Origin: Rickettsia rickettsii
GTDB lineage: Bacteria > Pseudomonadota > Alphaproteobacteria > Rickettsiales > Rickettsiaceae
NCBI RefSeq assembly: GCF_001951015.1
Contig: NZ_CP018914.1
Location: 310,001-374,000, forward strand
Direction of reading: 5' to 3'
DNA length: 64,000 nt
Shown one piece after another: positions 55,126-63,690 of this stretch. How positions within the stretch are numbered: the stretch's first letter is position 1; the number at the start of each line of letters is the position of its first letter. The translations under genes were made by a program, and so were the position numbers. Below the pieces are notes generated by a model. That model saw nothing but the letters and a program-made list of their open reading frames with translations, did no database searches and had not been told where the DNA came from.

Positions 55126-55349
55126 TATATTATAGTAACTAATAAGCAAAATGGTATACTCTATACTGGTGTTACTTTTAATTGAATAAAAAGAATATAT
55201 CAACACAAAAATGATACAATTAAGGAGTTTAGTAAAAATTGCAAAATTTTAGTATTTTATGAAATTCATCAACTATGAATTCAGCAATAAATAGAGAAAA
55301 ACAAATTAAAGCCGGTTTAAGAAATAAAAAAATTAAATTAATAGAATAA
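55126..55349 (+). pseudogene. GIY-YIG endonuclease (UPF0213-like), dead remnant
   Basis: Reading one frame from 55126 gives YIIVTNKQNGILYTGVTFN, a stop, IKRIYQHKNDTIKEFSKN then CKILVFYEIHQL and a stop at 55276. The frame then shifts to MNSAINREKQIKAGLRNKKI then KLIE and a stop at 55347. In order these match the small GIY-YIG nuclease layout: YxI-TNK-NG-LYTGVT, the R-x-x-QHK helix, LVYYE, and the IxREKQIK helix ending KIxLIE. At least two lesions are present. It was found by translating both strands by eye and is too broken to appear as a gene. Confidence 0.8.
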
Positions 55350-55451
55350 ATTGCAAGGAAAGACAAAATCTCAACACAACAATCTTATAAAATAATATAT
55401 AAATTCGTGAGATTGCTTCGTCAACATTTGCAATTTGTCCTTGCAATGACG
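55350..55451. repeat. palindromic repeat, family B, diverged
   Basis: TTGCAAGGAAAGACAAAATC ... GTGAGATTGCTTCGTCAACA ... CCTTGCAATGACG, ending 15 bases before petC. Confidence 0.75.
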
Positions 55452-55465
55452 ACTCAAAAAAATTT

Positions 55466-56221
55466 ATGAAAACTAAACTACTGATCTCTATCATCATACT
55501 ACTAACTTCGTGCTTAAGTTTAGCCAACGAAGAAGTATTACATCCAAAAAAGATGACATGGTCGTTTGACGGCATATTTGGTACAGTTAATCGTGAAGCA
55601 GCACAAAGAGGTTTTCAGGTCTATAAAGAAGTTTGTAGTGTCTGCCACGGTTTAAACAATTTATATTACCGTAATCTTAAAGATATCGGCTTTTCGGATG
55701 ATGAGATAAAAGAGATTGCCAAAGGCTATATGATACAAGACGGACCTAATGATGATGGTGAAATGTTTGACCGCCCCGCTCTTCCCTCTGATCGTTTTGT
55801 ACCTCCTTACCCTAATGAGCAAGCAGCAAGAGCAGCTAATAACGGTGCCCATCCTCCTGATTTATCGTTGATAATAAAAGCACGTCATGACGGAGCTAAT
55901 TATATATATTCGCTACTTACCGGCTATACCGAACCGCCGGCAGATTTTAAGCTGATGCAGGGAACTCATTATAATCCCTATTTCCCTGGCGAGCAAATAG
56001 CAATGCCGCCGCCGCTTACAGATGGGCAGGTAACCTATATGGACGGTACTAACGCAAGTGTAGAGCAGATGTCGCAAGATATTGTGGTATTTCTACAATG
56101 GGCAGCTGAGCCGGAAATGGAACATCGTAAATCTATGGGTCTTAAAGTTATGATGTTTTTAGCGGTATTTACTATCTTTTTCTATATTGCAAAAAACCGC
56201 ATTTGGTCTAATTTAAAGTAA
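55466..56221 (+). CDS. petC: cytochrome c1
   Basis: Heme c subunit of the bc1 complex, 251 residues. Signal peptide 1-20 (MKTKLLISIIILLTSCLSLA), heme-binding CSVCH (C57, C60, H61) in YKEVCSVCHGLNNLYYRNLK, conserved ANNGAHPPDLSLIIKARHDG, the axial-methionine segment EQIAMPPPLTDGQ, and a C-terminal membrane anchor (KVMMFLAVFTIFFYIAKNRI). It belongs with petA-petB but is separated from petB by about 475 bases of repeats and a dead nuclease gene. Confidence 0.96.
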   Translation: MKTKLLISIIILLTSCLSLANEEVLHPKKMTWSFDGIFGTVNREAAQRGFQVYKEVCSVCHGLNNLYYRNLKDIGFSDDEIKEIAKGYMIQDGPNDDGEMFDRPALPSDRFVPPYPNEQAARAANNGAHPPDLSLIIKARHDGANYIYSLLTGYTEPPADFKLMQGTHYNPYFPGEQIAMPPPLTDGQVTYMDGTNASVEQMSQDIVVFLQWAAEPEMEHRKSMGLKVMMFLAVFTIFFYIAKNRIWSNLK

Positions 56222-56282
56222 TTGTTGAGTGGATCAGTTTTCCTATTATTGGCGTTATTGCATGAATCATTAAACATGTTCA

Positions 56283-56401
56283 ATGTCATTTCTGTGAAAG
56301 CAGGAATCTAGTTTTTTAATCTAATTATATACTAAATTTTTATATAGTTTGCTGTGTTTTTATCATTTTTTACTGGATTCCTGCTTTCGCAGAAATGACA
56401 T
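56283..56401. repeat. palindromic repeat, family A, full copy
   Basis: ATGTCATTTCTGTGAAAGCA and GCTTTCGCAGAAATGACAT inverted ends around an AT-rich middle almost identical to that of the copy at 27121-27239 (TATATAGTTTGCTGTGTTTT TATCATTTTTT). Confidence 0.9.
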
Positions 56402-56496
56402 AAATAATCAGTCCATGCTGCCCCTTTTTGCCTCTTTCTTAGTATAATGACTTATCTTTGCTATACTTATCCTAAAATTTATATAGATAGGTATTT

Positions 56497-56951
56497 ATGA
56501 TTACTTTACTTGTGGCGATAACAGGATTTATGAGTTCAATAATTCCTGAAATTTTGAAAATATATAAAGATATTAACGACACAAAACACGAGATAAATAT
56601 TTTAGACCGTCAAATTGCTAATAACAAAAACTTAATCAGTCTAAAACTTTTACAGAGCTGACCATATCACAAGAAATGGCAGAGTAATATTCTCTTTACT
56701 CCACTTATAAATCAGGTGTTAGTTGGGTTGATGCTTTAAATTGCTCGGTAAGACCAGTGCTTGCCTATAGCTTTTTTGCAATGTATGGAGGAGTTAAATA
56801 TGTTCAATATAAATCGTTAAAAAGTTCTGCTCTGCTAGTTGAATATCTAGATATATTATTGGGCATAGAAGATCAAACTATTTTTGCGGAGATTATTAGT
56901 TTTTATTTTGGGCAGAGTACTTTCAGCAAATTATGGAAATATAAGACTTGA
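56497..56951 (+). pseudogene. GTA-type 3-TM holin, degraded
   Basis: From an ATG at 56497 one frame gives MITLLVAITGFMSSIIPEIL then KIYKDINDTKHEINILDRQI and runs out at 56659. The protein continues in another frame: TELTISQEMAE, stop at 56685-56687, YSLYSTYKSGVSWVDALNCS then VRPVLAYSFFAMYGGVKYVQ and EDQTIFAEIISFYFGQSTFS. The VDALNASVRP, full membrane hairpin and IISFWFG-type end are those of the three-transmembrane holin of gene transfer agents. Two lesions kill it. Confidence 0.7.
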
Positions 56952-57011
56952 ATTTTAAATAGATAATTTTATATATTTAAATATATAACTAACAAAATTA
57001 ATGGTGGTTTT

Positions 57012-57515
57012 ATGTTAAAGAGCGTAAGATTATATATTCCGTCTATAGCAGCTATGATTTTATCTAGTAATATTGCAATAGCTAATAAGAATTATGATTC
57101 CGGTAATGCAACGCCACTGCGTCAGGTAGCAGATTTAATAGATAATCAAATTACAAATATTGATAATTTATTTAAAAATAGATTGCTGCTTTATGAATCT
57201 AATAGCATAAAAAGCAATTTTATTACTAAAGATAAGCAGTATATTATTGTTATGGAAGTACCTGGCTTTGATAAAAGTCAAATTAAGGTTAAAGTAAACG
57301 GTAATAAATTATTTATTACAGGGAATATAGAAGAAAAAAATAAAGCTGATGATTCAGATAATTATATGAATAAAAATTTTAATTATGTAATATCATTATA
57401 TGAAGATGTAGATAAGGCAAATATCTCTTCAAGCCTTAAGAATGGAATACTTACTATTATTCTACCTCGTATTGAGATTAAAGAACAAGAAGCAAGAGAG
57501 ATAGTCATTGATTAA
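57012..57515 (+). CDS. Hsp20/alpha-crystallin family small heat shock protein
   Basis: A 167-residue protein whose C-terminal 95 residues form an alpha-crystallin domain: SIKSNFITKDKQYIIVMEVP, GFDKSQIKVKVNGNKLFITG, and the closing SSLKNGILTIILPRIEIKEQ with the L-P-R-I element (cf. I-x-I). Unusually, the N-terminus looks like a signal peptide (LYIPSIAAMILSSNIAIA|NK), so it may be periplasmic. CTTGAA at 56947-56952 resembles a heat-shock promoter -35 box but no matching -10 is seen. RBS GGTGG precedes the ATG. Confidence 0.88.
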   Translation: MLKSVRLYIPSIAAMILSSNIAIANKNYDSGNATPLRQVADLIDNQITNIDNLFKNRLLLYESNSIKSNFITKDKQYIIVMEVPGFDKSQIKVKVNGNKLFITGNIEEKNKADDSDNYMNKNFNYVISLYEDVDKANISSSLKNGILTIILPRIEIKEQEAREIVID

Positions 57516-57525
57516 TCAAACATTG

Positions 57526-58299
57526 CTAAATATTAGCATTTAATTTTTCTGAAACAAAACCTTTCTCTATATAGTTAGGTAATTTTATTAGCTCATGCTT
57601 TAGTTCATTATCTACTCCTATGGTTTCAAATTTTCGATCGACTAAGAAAATTATAGGTTTAGTGTTATGAATAAAGAAGAAGTCAAAATTCGGTTTGTTA
57701 TCAAAATATCGATTAACACGAGAACAATGATAAGCATGAGTAACAATAGCAATTTCGGCATTGCTTAAGTCAATATTACCGTTTTCATGCTCTTTATATA
57801 GAGTGTTAAATTGTCCGCGCCGGTATTGGTTTGGTATTCCGGCAGCGTAAAAATATAAAAATTTTCTTTTGGATAATCGGTAATAATATTTTTATCAAGC
57901 GCTTCTTGTAGTAATTTATTATCATACGCTCCGCCGTTAAACAAAATCATCGGTCCGTATTTTTTCAATTCTTCATATGTTAGGCTAGATATTTGCTTAT
58001 CAAGTTTTTTATTTGCTACTTCTCTTGCAATCTCTATCTATGCCACGCCTCATCCTATTATATCCATCCTCTTTATCTGCAGCCTCTATATTTTGAGTAT
58101 CGGAATTGATAGGTATTTTGATATAAGAATGTCTTGTGGATTTTTTCATTAGCAGGCTCAAACTCTAGATTATTTACGGTTATTACCTGCTCAAAATGTT
58201 TATCTTGAGTAAATTTTTGATAACTCTGAAATCCTAGATCGAGGCTATAGCTATAATAAATATAGAAATAGCAGTAGTAAAGTTTTTCTCGTTTTTCAT
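57526..58299 (-). pseudogene. DUF218 (YdcF/ElyC-like) membrane protein, degraded
   Basis: The start at 58299 gives MKNEKNFTTAISIFIIAIAS, an N-terminal membrane segment, then breaks. Pieces follow: SLDLGFQSYQKFTQDKHFEQ, VANKKLDKQISSLTYEELKK, YGPMILFNGGAYDNKLLQEA, NIDLSNAEIAIVTHAYHCSR with VNRYF, and the end FVSEKLNANI. The VTHAYHCSRVNRYF element matches the SNxxHxxR motif region of DUF218 proteins. Several frameshifts are present. Substrate of the intact protein is unknown. Confidence 0.6.
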
Positions 58300-58334
58300 G
58301 TTGCGATAAAAATAATAAGATTGAAATATGAAAA

Positions 58335-58362
58335 GGTCATGCCAAAGCTTGACCATGGTATC
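58335..58362. repeat. short family C hairpin, diverged
   Basis: GTCATGCCAAAGCTTGACCA then TGGTATCA: the outer palindrome of family C between two reverse-strand pseudogenes. Confidence 0.6.
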
Positions 58363-58380
58363 AAGATAACTTTTAGTAAT

Positions 58381-59401
58381 TTATTCGCTTTTTAGCTTTG
58401 CTAGATCTTGAGGGGTAGGCAGGAATTTTTCAAGCTTTTTAGGTAATGTTGCTGTAAGCTTAAATTGTGATACTCCTATTGGTTTTTGGATGCCTTCTAT
58501 AGCGTATTCTACAGTAATACCTTGTTTTTCTTCGCACAAAATTAATCCAATTGTAGGATTGTCTGAATTATCTTTAATTGTGCACTCCATTAAATTAAGA
58601 TAAAAATTTAGTGTACCGGCATATTCCGGCTTAAACTTGCCGGTTTTTAATTCAATAACAACATACATAGCATTTGAGTTTTATGTGATAAAAAACTAAA
58701 TCCAAATAATAATCTTCTCCCTCAAGTTCTATATGATACTGATTGCCAACAAATACAAAACCTTGTCCTAACTCTAATAAAAAGTTTTTAATATTATCTA
58801 TCAATTTATTTTCTAAATCTCGTTCTATTATTTTACCTTGAATATCTAAAAATTCTAAGTTATACGGTTCTTTTATAATCGACCTGGCTAAATCGGACTA
58901 TAGCTCAGGTAAAGTATTGGAAAAGTTATTTATACCTTTCGCTGACCTTTCATGTAAGTTACTTTTAATTTGCAAAAATAATACATTTCTTGACCAAGCA
59001 TTTTCGATGGTTTGTTGTGCATACCAAATTCTTTGATTTATATTTTTTAGTTTTGAAAAAATAATAATATTATGACTCCATGCGATTTCTCCAACAGGCG
59101 GTTGGAGAATTTGGTCATTATTATATGCTGCAAAAAACTGACGCATATAAGAAAGGTTTTGATATGATAATCCTTGCATTTTAGGAAATTCTTTACACAA
59201 ATCATCAGAAATATTTTGAATCACTTTTGATCCCCATTTTTCTTTATTCTGACGTACTAAAATTAATTTTCCTATATGCCAATAAAGAACTATCAATTCT
59301 TTATTTGCTGCTAAATGGCCTCTAATACGAGCTTTGCTAATTTCTTGTTTTAAATTTTTGATTAAATTAGTATATGATTCATTACTTAAAGTATTGCTCA
59401 T
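58381..59401 (-). pseudogene. YhcG-type PD-(D/E)XK nuclease (DUF1016 family), two lesions
   Basis: The start at 59401 gives the DUF1016 N-terminal domain (IRGHLAANKELIVLYWHIGK, MQGLSYQNLSYMRQFFAAYN, IAWSHNIIIF). An in-frame TAG (58896-58898, likely from CAG) follows LPEL, after which SDLARSIIKEPYNLEFLDIQ continues the same frame into the nuclease domain (EGEDYYLDLVFYHIKLKCYV, then VVIELKTGKFKPEYAGTLNF). A 4-base tandem duplication (CATACATA, 58662-58669) adds a frameshift just before the VIELKTG core. Family members are restriction-like or phage-associated nucleases of uncertain role. Confidence 0.85.
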
Positions 59402-59410
59402 TGATTTTCA

Positions 59411-60518
59411 CTACTTCTTACCACCTGCATTCATAGCAAGGTTTGCGGAAACAAATTCTTCAAGGTCACCGTCAAGCACTCCTTTAGTATCGGAAGTTTC
59501 ATAATCGGTACGTAAATCTTTTACCATTTGATAAGGTTGCAAAACATATGATCTAATTTGATGCCCCCAGCTATTATCGGTTTTAGCGGCATTCTGCTCG
59601 TTAACGCTATCAGTACGTTTTTGCATTTCAAGCTCATAGAGTTTGGCTTGAAGCATTTTCATAGCTTGAGCTTTATTTTTATGCTGCGATCTATCGCTTT
59701 GGCATTGTGTTACCGTACCGGTCGGTATATGAGTGATACGTACAGCTGAATCGGTAGTATTAACGTGCTGCCCGCCGGCTCCCGATGCTCTAAAAGTATC
59801 GATTCTTAAATCTTTATCCTCAATAGTAATTGCTATATTATCATCAATTTCGGGATATATCCAGCTACTTGCAAAGCTAGTCATTCTTTTACCGGCTGCA
59901 TTAAACGGAGAAATACGCACTAATCTGTGAACGCCAGCTTCGGTCTTAAACCAGCCGTAAGCACGCTTTCCTATTATCCTAATCGTGCATGATTTAATGC
60001 CTGCCTCTTCGCCGTTAATCATATTGATTATTTCGGTTTTAAAGCCGAGTCTTTCGGCAAAACGCAAATACATACGCATCATAATAGACGCCCAGTCATG
60101 GCTTTCAGTTCCCCCGGCTCCAGCATTAATCTCTAAAAAGCAATTATTACCGTCTGCTTCACCTGAAAACAAACATTCCGTTTCAAATTTGGCAGCAATG
60201 ATGCTTAAATTTTTTAAGTCCTGTTCAATTTGTGAAAGTGTTTCTAAATCGTTTTCAGCTTCAGCCATTTCTTCAAGTTCTAAAGCATCTTTTAAATTGG
60301 ATTTGAGTTTATTAAAAGCGTTTAGTTTTTCTTCTAGATTACTTTTTTCTCGCAGTAATTTTTGAGCATTAGCCTGATCATTCCATAAACTAGGATCGGC
60401 TGTTAACTCTTCTAACTCGTTCAGTCTTTCAGTTGATGCTTCAACGTCAAAGTGACCTCCAAAGTAGTTCTAAAGACTGCTCAATTTTTTTTACATAATT
60501 TTCTATTTCAGCTCGCAT
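59411..60518 (-). CDS. prfB: peptide chain release factor 2 (programmed frameshift)
   Basis: RF2 ends translation at UGA and UAA. The protein starts at 60518 ([20 protein letters not shown]), reads 23 codons to CTT, then slips +1 at CTT-TGA-C (60452-60446) and continues [20 protein letters not shown] to the stop at 59411. The total is 368 residues, normal for RF2. The GGQ motif ([19 protein letters not shown]) and the SPF-type codon recognition loop region are present. Annotation from ATG at 60268 would miss about 83 residues. The internal stop makes synthesis sensitive to RF2 level. Confidence 0.95.
60446..60465 (-). promoter_or_regulatory. RF2 autoregulatory +1 frameshift site
   Basis: On the coding strand: TGGAGGTCACTTTGAC. 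A Shine-Dalgarno-like GGAGG lies three bases before CTT TGA C, exactly the arrangement that promotes +1 slippage in bacterial prfB when UGA is read slowly. Confidence 0.93.
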
Positions 60519-60569
60519 TATTTTTTCCTGTTATAAATTTCGATTTTGTTATATATTATCGTGGTTTAG

Positions 60570-60599
60570 TGTCATGCTGCGACTTGATCGCGGGATAAC
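60570..60599. repeat. short family C hairpin
   Basis: GTCATGCTGCGACTTGATCG then CGGGATAAC; palindrome without the AT-rich middle, in the gap between the divergent prfB and lepA genes, so it may sit in or near a promoter. Confidence 0.7.
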
Positions 60600-60635
60600 A
60601 GACAATAAACAAATGCAAATTATATCACAATAATT

Positions 60636-62438
60636 ATGAATCATCAAAAATATATAAGGAACTTCTCAATAATTGCCCATATTGATCACGGTAAATCTAC
60701 GTTAGCCGATAGGTTAATTGAACATTGCGGCGGCTTGCAGGCTAGGGAAATGAGCCAACAAGTGCTAGATTCGATGGATATTGAAAAAGAGAGAGGTATA
60801 ACTATTAAGGCACAAACCGTGCGGCTTGTATATAAAGCTAAAGACGGTAACACCTACTATTTGAATCTAATGGACACTCCCGGGCATGTCGATTTTGCTT
60901 ATGAAGTTAGTAGGTCACTTGCTGCTTGTGAAGGCTCGTTATTGGTAGTTGATAGTACGCAAGGAGTAGAAGCACAAACGCTTGCCAATGTTTACCAAGC
61001 AATCGAGAATGATCATGAGATTGTACTGGTGCTTAATAAGCTTGACCTACCGGCGTCAGAACCTGAACAGGTTAAGCAGCAAATAGAGGATATAATCGGA
61101 ATCGATACAAGTGAGGCTGTGCTAATCTCTGCTAAAAGTGGTATAGGGATTGATTTAGTTTTAGAGGCTATAGTAAGTAAATTACCTCCGCCAAAAGAAA
61201 GTAGTTCTGATATTTTGAAAGCTTTGCTTGTTGATAGTTGGTATGACCCATATCTTGGCGTGGTTATTTTAGTACGTGTTATTGATGGCTACCTACGTAA
61301 GAATATGCGTATTAAAATGATGGCTACTAACTCAGTTTATACCGTTGAAAATGTTGGCTATTTTACTCCGAAAAAACATATTTCGGATGTTCTGCATGCA
61401 GGCGAAATCGGCTTCTTTACTGCGGCTATAAAGCAAGTAGCGGATTGTAAAGTTGGGGATACTATCACTGATGAAAAAAAGCCTTGTGAGCAAGCTCTAC
61501 CGGGTTTTAAACCACAATTACCCGTAGTGTTTTGTGGTCTTTATCCAACGGATAGCTCGGAATTTGAGCATCTAAAGGATTCACTGGCTAAATTACGCCT
61601 TAATGATGCTAGTTTTGAGTATGAAATGGAAAGTTCTTCGGCACTCGGAGTAGGTTTTAGATGCGGCTTTTTAGGGCTGTTACATTTAGAGATAATCCAA
61701 GAACGTTTAAGTAGGGAATTCAATTTAGATTTAATCACTACCGCTCCAAGCGTGGTGTATAAAATTCATATGCGGGACGGTGAGAACTTAGAGATACATA
61801 ACCCAGCAGATTTGCCTGATTTACAAAAAATCGAATCAATGGAAGAGCCTTGGATTAAGGCAACTATAATGGTACCTGATGAGTTTTTAGGTGCGGTACT
61901 ATCGCTTTGTACGGAAAAGAGAGGGATGCAGCTTGATCATAGCTATATAGCAAATAGGGCTAAAATAATTTATAAATTACCGCTAAATGAGATAGTTTAC
62001 GATTTCTACGATCGTTTAAAAAGCTGTTCTAAAGGTTATGCAAGTTTTGAATGGCAAATGGATGTTTATGAACCTTCCGAACTTGTTAAGCTTGGGATTT
62101 TGGTTAACGCAGAGGTGGTTGATGCACTATCCACAATCGTACACCGCTCACGTGCCGAGCAAAGGGGGAGGGCATTATGCGTAAGGTTAAAGGATTTAAT
62201 ACCGAGACAGCAGATTGATATAGCAATTCAAGCAAGTATAGGTAGTCGTATTATCGCTCGTGAGACTATTAAAGCCCTACGTAAAGATGTGTTATCTAAA
62301 TGTTACGGTGGTGATATAAGTCGTAAACGTAAATTACTTGAGAAACAAAAAGCAGGTAAAAAGAGAATGAGACAGTACGGTAATATCGAAATTCCGCAAT
62401 CTGCGTTTATTGCAGCTTTAAAAATAGGTGATGAATAA
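60636..62438 (+). CDS. lepA: elongation factor 4 (LepA)
   Basis: Ribosome back-translocating GTPase of 600 residues. G motifs: [62 protein letters not shown]-like domains follow, with [20 protein letters not shown] and the LepA-specific C-terminal domain ([20 protein letters not shown] then KKRMRQYG). Complete and of normal length. Divergent from prfB. Confidence 0.97.
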   Translation: MNHQKYIRNFSIIAHIDHGKSTLADRLIEHCGGLQAREMSQQVLDSMDIEKERGITIKAQTVRLVYKAKDGNTYYLNLMDTPGHVDFAYEVSRSLAACEGSLLVVDSTQGVEAQTLANVYQAIENDHEIVLVLNKLDLPASEPEQVKQQIEDIIGIDTSEAVLISAKSGIGIDLVLEAIVSKLPPPKESSSDILKALLVDSWYDPYLGVVILVRVIDGYLRKNMRIKMMATNSVYTVENVGYFTPKKHISDVLHAGEIGFFTAAIKQVADCKVGDTITDEKKPCEQALPGFKPQLPVVFCGLYPTDSSEFEHLKDSLAKLRLNDASFEYEMESSSALGVGFRCGFLGLLHLEIIQERLSREFNLDLITTAPSVVYKIHMRDGENLEIHNPADLPDLQKIESMEEPWIKATIMVPDEFLGAVLSLCTEKRGMQLDHSYIANRAKIIYKLPLNEIVYDFYDRLKSCSKGYASFEWQMDVYEPSELVKLGILVNAEVVDALSTIVHRSRAEQRGRALCVRLKDLIPRQQIDIAIQASIGSRIIARETIKALRKDVLSKCYGGDISRKRKLLEKQKAGKKRMRQYGNIEIPQSAFIAALKIGDE

Positions 62439-62529
62439 AACTTTTTTATTTTATATAAAGAAAACGCTAGACGTTATAATAAAGATTTGTTATAAGGAAG
62501 TATCTGAATCTTCCAGATGCTTCTAATGT

Positions 62530-62604
62530 TCCTCGGTAGCTTAGTGGTAGAGCAAACGGCTGTTAACCGTTCGGTCGCTGGTTCGAGTCCGGCCCGGGGA
62601 GCCA
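62530..62604 (+). tRNA. tRNA-Asn (GTT)
   Basis: A 75-base cloverleaf: acceptor TCCTCGG pairs with CCGGGGA (one G-U), D arm AGCTTAGTGGTAGAGC, anticodon arm ACGGCTGTTAACCGT with anticodon GTT, T arm CTGGTTCGAGTCCGG, discriminator G and encoded CCA. Its 3' end is joined directly to a serine recombinase remnant, as at an integration site. Confidence 0.96.
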
Positions 62605-63189
62605 TCCCTCAATTTTTGACAACTTTACGAATGAATCAAACGGCGAATGCAGCATAAAGTGAAGCTTTTTGCCTGTTAATTTAATTGAAAACACAGTTTT
62701 TATTAGGCATCTTTTTCCCTCAGCATTCGACAAAACACAATATTGATGTGCATTGGCAACTAAATTTAGTACATCTATCATTTTGTCCGTAAAACAATCA
62801 TAACCTTTATTATGCTCTGCTATCTCTAACATTACTTTATCACGACGTGTTGTTAATTTATATTTATCTTCTTCGTATTCTTCATTTGTAAATATACCGT
62901 CTAAAAGTTTACTTCTAAGCTTATCAAGGCTATTTTTTACACTGATAAGCTCTTTATTTCATTCTGTTATTCTTGTGTTATAATAATCTTTTTCATATTT
63001 TGCCGATTCTTTAACACTTTTAATTATTTTGCTCAATAAATCAGGCTCAATATACATTGATGCAAAAACTTTTTCTATTTGTTCTATAATTCTTGAGTAA
63101 CAATAGGCGTGTAAATATGAGGGTAGTATTTGTTGCCTTTTTTATAATGTATTACTCCGTGATAAAAAGTATTATTTAATATTTTATGT
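62605..63189 (-). pseudogene. large serine recombinase, C-terminal remnant
   Basis: On the reverse strand the pieces read HKILNNTFYHGVIHYKKGNK and YYPHIYTPIVTQEL, then after a frameshift IEQIEKVFASMYIEPDLLSK, KYEKDYYNTRITE, stop, NKELISVKNSLDKLRSKLLD, GIFTNEEYEEDKYKLTTRRD, and a last open part MLEIAEHNKGYDCFTDKMID. This is the recombinase domain end, zinc-ribbon area and coiled-coil region of phage or ICE-type serine recombinases. The last open frame runs on into the antisense of tRNA-Asn. The N-terminal catalytic domain is missing. Confidence 0.8.
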
Positions 63190-63325
63190 CAGGCAATGGG
63201 GCGTATTAGATGTGTTAGTTAACCCTTATGCACTTGGTACAAGCGACAGTATAAGAATAAGATTTATGTAGGATATCGATATTGCCATAAGACATCCTGA
63301 ATCTTTTGCCGTTGCTAGGAAATGA
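63188..63325 (+). pseudogene. possible phage major capsid protein C-terminal fragment
   Basis: One frame reads VRQWGVLDVLVNPYALGTSD then SIRIRFM, an in-frame TAG, and DIDIAIRHPESFAVARK before a stop at 63323. The pattern 'VNPY...T...IRIR...D-D-A-RHPESFA' resembles the end of HK97-type capsid proteins of alphaproteobacterial phages, but I am working from memory of the family. It starts where the recombinase remnant begins and ends where the antitoxin remnant begins. Confidence 0.4.
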
Positions 63326-63531
63326 TCAACTAGCTTTTCTTGCTGTTTCCATAGTACGAATACGATTTTAATATGAGGCCATTCATTACGCTAGGTTAAT
63401 TTTAAATCATATCTTGCTTGTAAATTAATCCATAACTGGGCTGAAGTGTGAAAATATTTACCTAATCTCAGTGCCATATCAGTAGTAAGAGTTCGTTTGC
63501 CATGCACTAGCAACGCTAAGTAAGAAATCAT
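63326..63531 (-). pseudogene. HigA-family antitoxin (XRE), degraded
   Basis: Reverse strand: YLALLVHGKRTLTTDMALRL, then GKYFHTSAQLWINLQARYDL, KLT, a stop TAG (63391-63393), RNEWPHIK, and after a one-base frameshift NRIRTMETARKAS and a stop at 63326. 'LLNGKRsiTadMALRL...S.qlWlnLQa.yDL' is the hallmark of HigA antitoxins. The N-terminal part and a toxin partner are missing. Confidence 0.75.
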
Positions 63532-63690
63532 CGCCTATTCAACTATCAAAACCGACAGTACTGCTGGTTGAGTTAGATTTATAACCGCTTAGATTATTTT
63601 GTGCCTTTTGAGGACTATTGCCGACAAAAGGACTAGCCCACGTACCGAAATCTACTGCTGTCTCATCACCGGCAGAAATAGAGAATATTT
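63525..63690 (-). pseudogene. Sca-type autotransporter beta-barrel fragment
   Basis: Reverse strand reading: ISAGDETAVDFGTWASPFVG, then NSPQKAQNNLSGYKSNSTSS, TVGFDS, a stop, IGDDF. This matches the autotransporter domain pattern of Rickettsia surface cell antigens (W-x-SPF-G...Q...GYK-x-x-T-GG-x-x-GFD). Only about 50 codons of the barrel remain; both ends abut other fragments. Confidence 0.65.

Noticed and set aside
4286-56401. Dispersed palindromic repeats considered as a CRISPR array
   Set aside because: They are scattered over the window rather than regularly spaced, have no spacers, and no cas genes are present.
56947-56952. CTTGAA as a heat-shock promoter for the Hsp20 gene
   Set aside because: No matching -10 element of the sigma-32 type is visible at the expected distance; in AT-rich DNA the hexamer alone is weak.
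60269-60518. prfB considered as N-terminally truncated or a pseudogene
   Set aside because: The upstream 23 codons and a canonical CTT TGA C slip site restore a full-length RF2.
62563-62604. C-terminal extension GWLPGPDSNQRPNG on the recombinase fragment
   Set aside because: This is the well-known antisense translation of a tRNA gene, here tRNA-Asn; it is an annotation artefact rather than protein sequence.
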